DNA of 21,958 nucleotides, taken from positions 1 to 21,958 of the forward strand of contig JAKAAD010000004.1 of the NCBI GenBank assembly GCA_021802305.1. The letters run 5' to 3'. The translations under genes were made by a program, and so were the position numbers. Below are positions 7,536 to 16,053 of the stretch, piece by piece. This DNA comes from a bacterium. GTDB taxonomy: Bacteria; Chlamydiota; Chlamydiia; Chlamydiales; Rhabdochlamydiaceae. Each line of letters begins with the position of its first letter. The first letter of the stretch is position 1. Under the pieces are notes generated by a model, which worked only from the letters and a program-made list of their open reading frames with translations, did not search any database and was not told the DNA's origin.

Positions 7536-9359
7536 ATGTGCGGCATCTTTGGATACATCGGACCTAGAAATGGAACAGATATCTGCATTGCAGGGCTGAA
7601 CCATTTAGAATATCGAGGCTACGATTCAGCGGGTATCGCAGGTATTCTTGACGGGAAAGTCGTCTATTGCAAAAAGAGTGGAAAACTTGACGTCTTAAAA
7701 AATGCTCTCAAAACCTCTCCTTTAAAACTGCACCTTGCGATTGCCCATACACGCTGGGCAACACATGGAGAAGCAACCGATAGCAACGCCCATCCCCATT
7801 TCGATGAGACCCATAGTTTGGCCATCGTGCACAATGGGATTATTGAAAATTACGCTGAACTTCGAGAACGGCTCTCTCTCGATGGCAAAACATTTTCCAC
7901 GGATACCGATACAGAAGTCGTTGCACAGCTCATTGGCTCTTTTTATGAAGGAGATCTTCTTGACGCCGTGCAAAGAGCTACTGCTCTCTTAAGAGGATTT
8001 TGGGGCTTTGCTGTCATTCACAAAGATCACCCTGATCAAATTATTGCTTCTGCCTATGAAAACCCCATCATCATCGCCGCCAACCGCTTGAAAAAAGAGA
8101 CGCTTATCTCCTCCGATGTAAACGCATTTGAAGAAAAAAACCTGGAGATCTTCTTCTTAAAAAATCGAGAAATTGCGTGCATTTGCGTAGATGATGTACG
8201 TATTTTTGATCAAACTGCTGTCCGTATAGAAAAAGTCCCGGAACATTTCTCCTCAGAGGAACAGACATTTTCGAAGCAGGGTTATCCCCACTACATGCTA
8301 AAGGAAATCTTTGAACAACCCCATGCAATTCGAAGGACTCTCCATAACCGTTGTCTATTTGAATCCGGCACAGCCACATTGGATGACATTCTCCTCGACC
8401 TTTGCTCTATTCAGAAAATCATTATCTTAGCCTGCGGCACGTCCTGGCATGCGGGACTTGTGGCGGCACAAGTACTAGAAGAAAAGGCTCGCATTCCAAC
8501 ATCCGTAGAGATCGCTTCTGAATTTTGCTTCAAAACTCCCATAGTGTCTCACGACACATTAGTGATTGCAATCAGCCAATCAGGAGAAACATTAGATACC
8601 ATTACTGCGGTTCGCAAAGTAAAAAAGCTAGGCGTAAAAGTTATTGCCATTTGCAATGCTAAAGAATCCAGTTTGGTACGCGATGCCCATTGCACCCTGT
8701 TCTTGCATGCAGGTCCTGAGCGCAGTGTCTGTTCAACAAAAGCATATACGACACAACTTACGCTACTCTACCTTTTTGCATTGCACATGGCGCGCCTTCG
8801 TTTGATGGATAAAAAGGAAGGGCAATGGTTCCTGTCTCAACTACAAGCACTTCCTGATTTAGTAGAAGAAGTTTTGGGGATGCAAGAAGAGATTCGCTCT
8901 ATTGCAAAAGTCTATAGTGCATATGGACACTTTTTCTTCATCGGCAGACAATACATGTACCCCGCAAGTTTAGAAGCTGCATTAAAGCTAAAAGAAATTA
9001 GCTATAGTGTCGCAGAAGCCTATCCCGGGGGAGAGATGAAACATGGCCCTATCGCAATGCTACACCCTCAGCTTGCAGTCATTGCCCTATGCGGAAATGA
9101 ACGTACGCAAAAAAAATTGTTCAGTAACTTAATGGAGATCAAAGCAAGGAGAGCCCCACTGCTTGCCTTTGCACCGCGCTCTTTGACCGCTGTATCTAAA
9201 ATAGCCGATTCCGTTATATGGCTACCAGAGGTGCAAGATGCATTTGCCCCGATCGTTTATGGAGTTGCAAGTCAACTTTTTGCCTACTACGTTGCTTGCG
9301 AGCTTGAAAGAGATATCGATCAGCCACGTCATCTTGCCAAATCCGTGACAGTCCCATGA
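7536..9359 (+). CDS. glmS: Glutamine--fructose-6-phosphate aminotransferase (isomerizing)
   Basis: Makes glucosamine-6-phosphate from fructose-6-phosphate and glutamine, the first step toward UDP-GlcNAc for lipid A and peptidoglycan precursors. The protein is 607 residues, a normal length. It begins MCGIFGYIG, so Cys2 becomes the N-terminal glutaminase nucleophile after Met removal; this fixes the start. The class II glutamine amidotransferase domain (about 1-220, with HTRWATHG and HNGIIEN motifs) is followed by two SIS sugar-isomerase domains. The first has ACGTSWHAG near residue 300 and SQSGET at 347-352. The C-terminus LAKSVTVP carries the expected Lys602. No glmS ribozyme or clear Shine-Dalgarno was found upstream. 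The TGA overlaps the ATG of the first cyclase gene, so the three genes probably form one translationally coupled operon. Confidence 0.97.
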   Translation: MCGIFGYIGPRNGTDICIAGLNHLEYRGYDSAGIAGILDGKVVYCKKSGKLDVLKNALKTSPLKLHLAIAHTRWATHGEATDSNAHPHFDETHSLAIVHNGIIENYAELRERLSLDGKTFSTDTDTEVVAQLIGSFYEGDLLDAVQRATALLRGFWGFAVIHKDHPDQIIASAYENPIIIAANRLKKETLISSDVNAFEEKNLEIFFLKNREIACICVDDVRIFDQTAVRIEKVPEHFSSEEQTFSKQGYPHYMLKEIFEQPHAIRRTLHNRCLFESGTATLDDILLDLCSIQKIIILACGTSWHAGLVAAQVLEEKARIPTSVEIASEFCFKTPIVSHDTLVIAISQSGETLDTITAVRKVKKLGVKVIAICNAKESSLVRDAHCTLFLHAGPERSVCSTKAYTTQLTLLYLFALHMARLRLMDKKEGQWFLSQLQALPDLVEEVLGMQEEIRSIAKVYSAYGHFFFIGRQYMYPASLEAALKLKEISYSVAEAYPGGEMKHGPIAMLHPQLAVIALCGNERTQKKLFSNLMEIKARRAPLLAFAPRSLTAVSKIADSVIWLPEVQDAFAPIVYGVASQLFAYYVACELERDIDQPRHLAKSVTVP

Positions 9360-10810
9360 AATTTAAAACCAAACTCTACCTGTCCATGTTCGCCATTTCA
9401 ACGACGAGCATAGGCTTTGCTCTTGGGTTCATGATCTACGATTATTTTCAACAAATCCTCCTCTCACAATCCGTTCTTGCAACAACAGTTGCTGCCACCA
9501 CTGCGGTTTTTCTACATCCAGAAGAACTCGAACAGATTCGGACGATAAAAGACATGGAAACGCCTCTCTACCGCAAAATTCAACTGCAACTTATTCGTGC
9601 AAAAGATGTCAACCAACGAAAGAATGTCTACATCGCAGGACTCTATACCGTGCGACCCAACCCGATAAATCCTCAACAGCTCGTCTATGTCGTTGATTCA
9701 GAAGCGAGCCCTTCCCTCACAGGAGATGTAGGGGAACCTCTTTTGCCCGTAGAATATGGCGATCTGCTCGATCATATTCGAGATTTTTATTCGACGGGAA
9801 AGATCTACACTGATCCATATGGTACCTGGATTACGGGATTCGCCCCTGTATTTACCAATGAAGGGAGATACGTTTGCAGTGTAGGCGCTGACCTTCCTGC
9901 ATCTGAAGTCCTCGATCTGCGAAATGACTTCATTAAAAGCATTGTCTATATTTTTATCGGAATTTCTACGCTCGCGTTCCTTGCAAGTTTCTTTCTCGTG
10001 CGTTACGGTACGAAATCACTGCAGGCTCTTCGCGTAGCTTTAGAACACATTGGAAAGGGAAACTTAGAATATACTGCAACGATTCGCTCTAAAGATGAAT
10101 TTGCAGATCTTGCAAGACACATCAATCTCATGACGCAAGGTTTAAGAGAACGCGATCGGCTCAAAGCGAGCTTTGCTCATTACGTTTCTCAACACATGCT
10201 CCATAAAATTTCGACGGCGGAAACGGCTGTAAAGCTTGAGGGTGAACGGCGCAAAGTAACTGTTCTCTTTGCCAAAATTCATGAATTTACGCACCTTACC
10301 GAATCTCTACGACCTGAACAAACTGTCTCTATGCTCAACGAATATTTCGAATCCATGATCGAAGTCATCTTTGCAAATCACGGCACGTTGGATAAATTCA
10401 TTGGAGATGGCCTCATGGTAGAGTTTGGCGCACCTGTGGAAGATGATCTTCAAGAACGTCATGCAATCGAAACGGCCATTGCCATGCAAAAAGAACTTGC
10501 AAAGTTGAACGCACACTGGACACAAGTGCATTACCCTACTCTGCAAATGGGCATTGGCATTCACACCGGCCATGCCATCATGGGAAATATTGGTTCTATC
10601 AAACGGATGGAATACACAGCAATTGGCGATACAGTAAATATTGCGGCGCGTTTGCAGCAAGCGACCAAATTGATGAACCATCCTCTTCTCGTCAGCGAGA
10701 CCGCTTGTGCATCGTTATTAGGCCACTTTAATGCGATCGATTTAGGTCTCGTCGCTCTTCCAGGGCATGAGGAGCGCATACACATCTATGCCATCGATCC
10801 CTCGCAATGA
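9356..10810 (+). CDS. Membrane class III adenylate cyclase-like protein A (lacks first metal-binding Asp)
   Basis: A 484-residue receptor-type cyclase. Transmembrane helix 1 is at about 9-30, an extracytoplasmic sensor region at 31-194 ending in a Cache-like GFAPVFTNEGRYV strand, helix 2 at 195-216, a HAMP linker near 217-268, and a class III cyclase domain near 300-480. Key residues: Lys347 in LDKFIGD and Thr421 in YTAIGD (the Lys/Thr pair typical of class IIIb adenylate cyclases), second metal Asp351, and transition-state Asn428 and Arg432 in NIAAR. The first metal ligand is missing: the usual FxDIxxFT reads VLFAKIHEFT, with Lys307 (AAA codon at 10274). A homodimer should therefore be inactive or weak. 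It overlaps glmS (ATGA) and the next cyclase (ATGA), and no Shine-Dalgarno is seen. It probably acts as the C2-like subunit of a heterodimer with the following gene product. Confidence 0.9.
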   Translation: MKFKTKLYLSMFAISTTSIGFALGFMIYDYFQQILLSQSVLATTVAATTAVFLHPEELEQIRTIKDMETPLYRKIQLQLIRAKDVNQRKNVYIAGLYTVRPNPINPQQLVYVVDSEASPSLTGDVGEPLLPVEYGDLLDHIRDFYSTGKIYTDPYGTWITGFAPVFTNEGRYVCSVGADLPASEVLDLRNDFIKSIVYIFIGISTLAFLASFFLVRYGTKSLQALRVALEHIGKGNLEYTATIRSKDEFADLARHINLMTQGLRERDRLKASFAHYVSQHMLHKISTAETAVKLEGERRKVTVLFAKIHEFTHLTESLRPEQTVSMLNEYFESMIEVIFANHGTLDKFIGDGLMVEFGAPVEDDLQERHAIETAIAMQKELAKLNAHWTQVHYPTLQMGIGIHTGHAIMGNIGSIKRMEYTAIGDTVNIAARLQQATKLMNHPLLVSETACASLLGHFNAIDLGLVALPGHEERIHIYAIDPSQ

Positions 10811-12279
10811 AATATAAGACAAAGCTTTATCTACTCATCTTTTCCATTTCATTCTTGAGCATCTTTATTGGCATTGCTTTTCTCATTCAAAATTTTTTTC
10901 AAACCGTGCTTTTTAATGCCTCTATTCTTATCACCTCTGTAGCAGGTACTACTGCTGCCTTTTTAAAACCGCAAGAAATTAGTCAAATTCGAACTGTAGA
11001 TGATATGAATACCCCCACCTACCGTTCGATCCAACAACAATTAAGAAAGGCAAAAAACATTAATCAAAGAAAAAACATCCATGTCGATCATATCTACCTA
11101 CTGCGCCCAAATCCAAATGACCCAAATATCATGGAGTACGTCGTAGATGCACAAATTGGTCCGGGAACACGAGGATTTGTGGGATATCCACTCGCATCAA
11201 ATGAGGTGGGAGATCTTCCTCACCATTTGCGCGATTTTTATTCCTCGAAGAAGATCTATTCCACTCCATGGGGGGGATGGATCTCGGGATTTGCCCCCAT
11301 ATTGTCTACCGATGGAGAGTACATTGCAACGATTGGAACCGACCTCTCGGCAAATGAAATCCTTCACACGCGCGTTCGATACATCCTCAACATTAGTTAC
11401 ATCAGTATCGGCATTTTCTGCATTTCGCTTATTGGAAGCTTTCTTCTTTCACGCCGTCTCACCAAATCTTTGACATCTCTTCATCATACAGTAGAAGAAA
11501 TTGCAAAAGGAAACTTAGAAGTGACAGCTACTGTAGGAACACGCGATGAATTTCAGGACCTTGCTACGGAATTTAACCTGATGACAAAAGGGCTAAAGGA
11601 ACGAGATCGCTTGCGAGAAGGATTCGCGCGCTATGTTTCTCGGTCTGTGCTAGAAAAAATCATGGTCTTGGAACCTCAGACAAAACTAGAAGGAGAGCGC
11701 CGAAAAATCACTGTGCTCATTTCAGATATTCGACAATTTACCCATCTAGCCGAATCGCTTCCTCCCGAACAAACGGTTTCTATCCTAAATGAATATTTTT
11801 CCATGATGATAGAGATCGTCTTCAAGCACCAAGGAATGTGTGATAAATTTATGGGAGATGGACTCGTTGTGGAGTTCGGTGCCCCCGTCGAGGATCCAGA
11901 ACAAGAAAGAAATGCCATTGAAGCAGCTATCGAGATGCAAAAAGGACTCGCACAATTAAATGCCAATTGGAAGCTTGCCCATCGCCCTACACTGGAAATA
12001 GGCATAGGAATTCATACGGGAAATGCCGTTATTGGAAGTATTGGATCTACAAAGCGCATGGATTACACAGCTATTGGTGAAACTATTCACATCGCTTCGG
12101 AGCTACAACAAGCAACTAAGCGCTTGCACTATCCATTGCTTGTAAGCGAAACGACCCTTGCATCCTTGTTTGGACATTTTCGCACAAAAGACCTTGGAAA
12201 CATTTCCATTCCCGAATACGACAAACAAATTCACATCTTCGCGATTGAGCATGCTGCGGATATGAGGCCTCTTGCATAA
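10807..12279 (+). CDS. Membrane class III adenylate cyclase-like protein B (lacks transition-state Asn and Arg)
   Basis: A 490-residue paralogue of the preceding protein with the same plan: transmembrane helix near 8-30, extracytoplasmic Cache-like sensor (ending GWISGFAPILSTDGEYI), second helix near 195-216, HAMP linker, and class III cyclase domain. Residue numbers align exactly with protein A. Both metal ligands are present: Asp307 in LISDIRQFT and Asp351 in DKFMGDG. Lys347 and Thr421 are also kept. The transition-state residues are replaced: the usual GDxVNxAxRL reads GETIHIASEL, giving His428 (CAC at 12088) and Glu432 (GAG at 12100). Alone it should be catalytically crippled, but paired with protein A it would supply the missing metal site. 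It is therefore probably the C1-like subunit. It ends within a candidate terminator. Confidence 0.9.
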   Translation: MKYKTKLYLLIFSISFLSIFIGIAFLIQNFFQTVLFNASILITSVAGTTAAFLKPQEISQIRTVDDMNTPTYRSIQQQLRKAKNINQRKNIHVDHIYLLRPNPNDPNIMEYVVDAQIGPGTRGFVGYPLASNEVGDLPHHLRDFYSSKKIYSTPWGGWISGFAPILSTDGEYIATIGTDLSANEILHTRVRYILNISYISIGIFCISLIGSFLLSRRLTKSLTSLHHTVEEIAKGNLEVTATVGTRDEFQDLATEFNLMTKGLKERDRLREGFARYVSRSVLEKIMVLEPQTKLEGERRKITVLISDIRQFTHLAESLPPEQTVSILNEYFSMMIEIVFKHQGMCDKFMGDGLVVEFGAPVEDPEQERNAIEAAIEMQKGLAQLNANWKLAHRPTLEIGIGIHTGNAVIGSIGSTKRMDYTAIGETIHIASELQQATKRLHYPLLVSETTLASLFGHFRTKDLGNISIPEYDKQIHIFAIEHAADMRPLA

Positions 12280-12328
12280 CTAAGCTTCTATCAATTTTGG
12301 GTTCTTTACATCGATGAAGCCTTAGTTA
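12277..12328. terminator. Candidate bidirectional terminator between convergent operons
   Basis: The stop codon of the second cyclase begins an imperfect inverted repeat. The left arm 12277-12288 (TAACTAAGCTTC) pairs with the right arm 12316-12328 (GAAGCCTTAGTTA) with one bulged base, and pairing can extend slightly inward (ATC/GAT). The loop is about 20-27 bases. It lies between the convergent cyclase and aldolase genes, where a shared terminator is expected. There is no long T-run on either side, so intrinsic termination is not certain. Confidence 0.45.
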
Positions 12329-12341
12329 CGCCAGAAGTCTC

Positions 12342-13397
12342 TTAGGCAATGACCACGTCTTTGCACAAATAGACATCTTGAATTGCATGGAGAAGCGCAA
12401 TTCCTTCCTTCATTGGCTTTTGAAAAGCCTTTCTTCCTGTAATGAGCCCTATTCCACCAGCTCGTTTATTGATCACTGCGGTCATGACAGCTTGTACAAG
12501 ATCCTCTTTTCCTGAAGCACCCCCAGAATTAATGAGTCCCACACTTCCCATATATCCATTAATGACCTGGTAGCGGCAAAGATCAATCGGATGATCTGAA
12601 CTGAGTGCGTCGTACATCTCATCGTTATATTTACTGTACTTGAGTACCTTAAATCCCCCATTTTTCGTGGGTAACTTTTGCTTCACGATGTCGGCGCCAA
12701 TCGTCGCCCCTAAATGATTCGCTTGTCCGGTCATATCTGCAGAATCATGGTAATCTCCTTCAATCGTCCTAAATGCATCATTGCGCAAATAGCACCACAG
12801 AACTGTTGCCATTCCCAAATCGTGTGCCAGTGTAAATGCCTTAGCCACCTCATGAAGCTCTCGATGACTTTCAGGAGAGCCAAAGTAAATGGTAGCACCC
12901 ACTGCCAAGCAGCCCATATCATGTGCTTCTTTGATGCTAGCAAAGAGATGTTGATCGTACTTATTGGGAAAAGAGAGAAGTTCATTGTGATTAAATTTGA
13001 GAAGAAATGGAATTTTATGAGCCCATTTGCGTGCACACATCCCTAAGACGCCACGCGTCGTTGCAACTGCATTGCAACCTCCTTCTACCGCAAGTTGAAT
13101 GATCTTCTCCGGATCGAAGTAATCAGGATTTTTTGCAAATGAGACCCCTGCTCCATGCTCAACTCCTTGATCTACCGGCAAAATAGAAAGATATCCCGTA
13201 CCCGCCAAACGACCTGTTCCAAATAGGGTTTGTAGGCTTCTCAAGACGCGCACATTGCGATCAGAGAGTCCAAAGATGCGATCCACCCAATCAGGTCCTG
13301 GAAGATGGAGTCTCTCTTTCGTGACTTTGAGACAGGCATGCGTAAGTAGACTTTTTGCCTGATCTCCTAAAAGTTGTTCGATATCTCTAATATTCAC
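12342..13397 (-). CDS. fbaB: Fructose-bisphosphate aldolase class I (DhnA/FbaB type)
   Basis: Cleaves fructose-1,6-bisphosphate to dihydroxyacetone phosphate and glyceraldehyde-3-phosphate in glycolysis, using a Schiff-base lysine. The 351-residue length matches bacterial FbaB. Recognisable motifs are LPVDQGVEHG (74-83), a DhnA-type substrate-binding loop, ADIVKQKLP (235-243) in which Lys239 is the probable Schiff-base residue, and the phosphate-binding GLINSGGASG and GGIGLITGRKAF segments near the C-terminus. The start is GTG, not ATG: GTGA overlaps the TGA of the upstream transporter gene by four bases, so the two are translationally coupled. Chlamydiae use this archaeal-type aldolase (annotated dhnA) as their glycolytic enzyme. 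Confident in family; exact catalytic Lys is by analogy. Confidence 0.93.
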   Translation of the reverse strand: MNIRDIEQLLGDQAKSLLTHACLKVTKERLHLPGPDWVDRIFGLSDRNVRVLRSLQTLFGTGRLAGTGYLSILPVDQGVEHGAGVSFAKNPDYFDPEKIIQLAVEGGCNAVATTRGVLGMCARKWAHKIPFLLKFNHNELLSFPNKYDQHLFASIKEAHDMGCLAVGATIYFGSPESHRELHEVAKAFTLAHDLGMATVLWCYLRNDAFRTIEGDYHDSADMTGQANHLGATIGADIVKQKLPTKNGGFKVLKYSKYNDEMYDALSSDHPIDLCRYQVINGYMGSVGLINSGGASGKEDLVQAVMTAVINKRAGGIGLITGRKAFQKPMKEGIALLHAIQDVYLCKDVVIA

Positions 13398-14677
13398 GAT
13401 AGCTTTCTAGTTTGACTTTTAATCAAATCTTCAATTTGTTCCAAGCTCTTTCCTCTTGTTTCGGGAACGCGTCGAAGAACAAATAGATAGGCTAAAAAAC
13501 TGACACCCGCATAAAAAAGAAAGGTACCGCTAGGCCGCATGGCTTGCATCATGAGAGGAAACGTCAGTGCAACTATATACCCAGATAGCCAATTGATACC
13601 CGATGCTAATGTAACTCCCATTTCGCGAATCTTGAGAGGGAAAATTTCCGATAAAATGACCCAGGTGACGGGGCCAATGCTCACCTGAAAAAAGCCAACA
13701 TAAAGGGCAAATCCTATCAATAAGATCGACGTTTTGCAGGGAAAGAAGAAAATCATACAAAAGGAGATAAACGCAAAACTCATCACAATACCTATTAGCC
13801 CAATGAAAAGAAGAGTTCGCCTTCCTATTTTATCGATGAGAAAAAGGGCAACGATGCTTGCACATACATTAACGATGGCTATGCTAATAGAAGCCAGAAA
13901 CGCACTCGACGAAACAGCATCGCTATTCCCTGCAAAAATACTTGGGGCATAGTAAATCACGCCATTAATTCCCGTAAGTTGCTGAAACATGCTAATGCCA
14001 ATTCCAATGAGAAAAAAGGTGCGAAGAGGTGGTTTTAAGAAGCTTTTCCATAAGATCATTTCTTTCTTAAGAGCAAGGTGTTCAACACTTTTGCGTTTTT
14101 CCATCCATGCAGGACTTTCAGGAATAAAAAAGAGTCCGAGCACCTGTATTGCAGCAGGTATTGTTCCAAAAGCAAAGCTCCCTCTCCATTCCCCCTGTAA
14201 AACAAACTCTCGACCTACTATGTAAGAACCCAAGATACCTACGGTAATCATCGCAATATACACTGCAACATTGCGACCTCGCATCCCAGGAGGAGAGATT
14301 TCTCCCAAATAAATGGGTGTTACAACGGAAACAATCCCTACAGCAATGCCAGAAATTCCCCTGCTTACAAGAAGAATTGCATAAGAATGCGCAAACGCGG
14401 TGAGAACAAAACCAATCAGAAAGATAAATGCAGCGCTAATGAGGACCACTTTTCGTCCAAGGCGTTCTGCCGCAGAACTGCATGCAAGAGCGCCTACTAA
14501 AGCAGCAAAAAGCGGCATCGCTACGAGAAATCCCTTCGCCATTTCGCTCAGTTGAAATTCTTGAACGATCAAGATAATAGGTCCGGAAATAACTGCCGGC
14601 GTATATCCAAATAAAAATCCGCTCAGGGAAACAATGAATAATATATAGTAAAAAGAATAGGCTCGAACCGAAATCAT
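13394..14677 (-). CDS. Sugar-porter family MFS transporter
   Basis: A 427-residue inner-membrane permease with about 12 hydrophobic helices. Sugar-porter signatures are clear: GFLFGYTPAVISG in helix 1, AERLGRK in the loop between helices 2 and 3, QQLTGINGVIYYAPSIF in helix 7, DKIGRRT in the loop after helix 8, and PETRGKSLEQIE at residues 405-416. The family (XylE, GalP, GLUT) moves hexoses or pentoses by proton symport or facilitation; the sugar is not readable from sequence. Its ATG overlaps the rimO stop (ATGA), and its TGA overlaps the aldolase GTG start. Co-transcription with a glycolytic aldolase suggests it supplies sugar carbon. A free sugar transporter is notable in a chlamydial setting, where hexose phosphates are the usual import. 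Confidence 0.92.
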   Translation of the reverse strand: MISVRAYSFYYILFIVSLSGFLFGYTPAVISGPIILIVQEFQLSEMAKGFLVAMPLFAALVGALACSSAAERLGRKVVLISAAFIFLIGFVLTAFAHSYAILLVSRGISGIAVGIVSVVTPIYLGEISPPGMRGRNVAVYIAMITVGILGSYIVGREFVLQGEWRGSFAFGTIPAAIQVLGLFFIPESPAWMEKRKSVEHLALKKEMILWKSFLKPPLRTFFLIGIGISMFQQLTGINGVIYYAPSIFAGNSDAVSSSAFLASISIAIVNVCASIVALFLIDKIGRRTLLFIGLIGIVMSFAFISFCMIFFFPCKTSILLIGFALYVGFFQVSIGPVTWVILSEIFPLKIREMGVTLASGINWLSGYIVALTFPLMMQAMRPSGTFLFYAGVSFLAYLFVLRRVPETRGKSLEQIEDLIKSQTRKLS

Positions 14678-16053
14678 GGGCTACTCGTGGGAATAAACAA
14701 TGGTTTCTGTATCTGCCCAACGAGATCATACCCAACCATATCGGAAATTTTTACCTCGTAAAAAGCGCCATAACGAGATATTTTTCGCACATCATTGATG
14801 ATCATTTCTCCATCGATATCAGGGCATTGGCCGTAAAAACGCGCACGCGCAAGATGAGGAGAATCAGGATGAGGGCTTTCTACAATTGCCTTTACCTTCT
14901 GCCCGATGAAACGAGAAAAGCGTTTGACCATGCTCTTTTGCTGCACCAAAGCCAATGTTTCATGGCGCCTTTGCTTCGTCTCTTCATCGACTTGATCTAC
15001 ATAATTGTACGATGAAGAAAGTCGCTCTCGCGAATAAGAAAAGATTCCTAGGTAATCAAATCCTTCTGTTTCGACAAATGTGCATAGCTCTTCAAATTGC
15101 GCCTCCGTCTCCCCTGGAAATCCCACCATGAGCGAAGTGCGCAAAACAATATCGGGTAATTCCGCGCGAAGCCGTCGAATGGTCGTCACAAGATGCTCTT
15201 TATTTGTCTTCCTACGCATAGCTTTCAGCAAGGGATCGCTTACATGTTGAATGGGCATATCGAGATATCGACACAGCCTTTGCTCCTTTTTCATGAGAGC
15301 AATGAGTTCTTCCGAGATTTCATCAGGATAGACATAGAGCAATCGTATCCAATAATCACCGGGGACCTTGAGCATTTCGGCAAGAAGGGTTTCAAGAGCG
15401 TTTTTTTGCTTGCGCTCTTTTCCATAATCTCCCAAATCCTGTGCAATGAGAATGATTTCTTTTACTCCCCGGTCAATCATCCACTGAAATTCTTTGAGCA
15501 CCTGTTCTTGAGGCTTGGAACGAAGAGGGCCCTTTAATTTGGGAATCGCACAAAAGGAGCACGCCTTCAAGCATCCTTCTGCAATTTTGAGATAGGCATA
15601 ATGCTGCGGCGTAGAGAGCATGCGTGGCACTTCCCCCCACTCCAAATAACTCTTTGCAGAGCCCATTTGTTCATTAGCCGCTTCCCCTTCAATGGCGTCT
15701 ACAATCTTTTCCACATCCCCAGTTCCCACAAATGCATGGATATGAGGAAAGCGTTCTTTGAGAAGATCTTTGTGCTTTTGCACCATACATCCAGTAACGA
15801 CGACTTTTGCACCTATCTGCTTTTCTGCAAAAACCTCTGCAATGGTATCTAATGCTTCTTGCCTGGATGCTTCCAAAAAACCGCATGTATTAATCACAAG
15901 CACATCAGCGCCATTTTTTTGATCCGTCACTTCGTATCCCGCACGCAATGTTAAACCGAGCATGACTTCGCTATCGACAAGATTGCGCGCACACCCCAAG
16001 CTGGTGAAGTGAATTTTGTTCTTGCGAAGGATTGGTAGGGGTATTGAACTCAT
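14674..16053 (-). CDS. rimO: Ribosomal protein S12 methylthiotransferase RimO
   Basis: Radical-SAM enzyme that methylthiolates the conserved Asp of ribosomal protein S12. The 459 residues contain the N-terminal UPF0004 domain with cluster cysteines Cys21 (SLGCARNLVDSE, the RimO-specific form that separates it from MiaB), Cys57 (NTCGF) and Cys89 (TGCM). The radical-SAM cluster is CxxxCxxC at Cys161, Cys165 and Cys168. A C-terminal TRAM domain includes ARFYGQCPDIDGEMII. The ATG at 16053 lies 20 residues before Cys21, normal for the family; no Shine-Dalgarno is seen. It is the first gene of a three-gene operon with a sugar transporter and aldolase, an arrangement with no obvious functional logic beyond growth-linked expression. 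Confidence 0.95.
   Translation of the reverse strand: MSSIPLPILRKNKIHFTSLGCARNLVDSEVMLGLTLRAGYEVTDQKNGADVLVINTCGFLEASRQEALDTIAEVFAEKQIGAKVVVTGCMVQKHKDLLKERFPHIHAFVGTGDVEKIVDAIEGEAANEQMGSAKSYLEWGEVPRMLSTPQHYAYLKIAEGCLKACSFCAIPKLKGPLRSKPQEQVLKEFQWMIDRGVKEIILIAQDLGDYGKERKQKNALETLLAEMLKVPGDYWIRLLYVYPDEISEELIALMKKEQRLCRYLDMPIQHVSDPLLKAMRRKTNKEHLVTTIRRLRAELPDIVLRTSLMVGFPGETEAQFEELCTFVETEGFDYLGIFSYSRERLSSSYNYVDQVDEETKQRRHETLALVQQKSMVKRFSRFIGQKVKAIVESPHPDSPHLARARFYGQCPDIDGEMIINDVRKISRYGAFYEVKISDMVGYDLVGQIQKPLFIPTSSP

Noticed and set aside
10628..10630. Asp425 of cyclase A (Glu425 in B) as the adenine-specifying residue.
   Set aside because: Spacing to the transition-state Asn shows that the specifying position is seven residues before it, Thr421, which both proteins keep; the Asp/Glu change is therefore not counted as an active-site loss.
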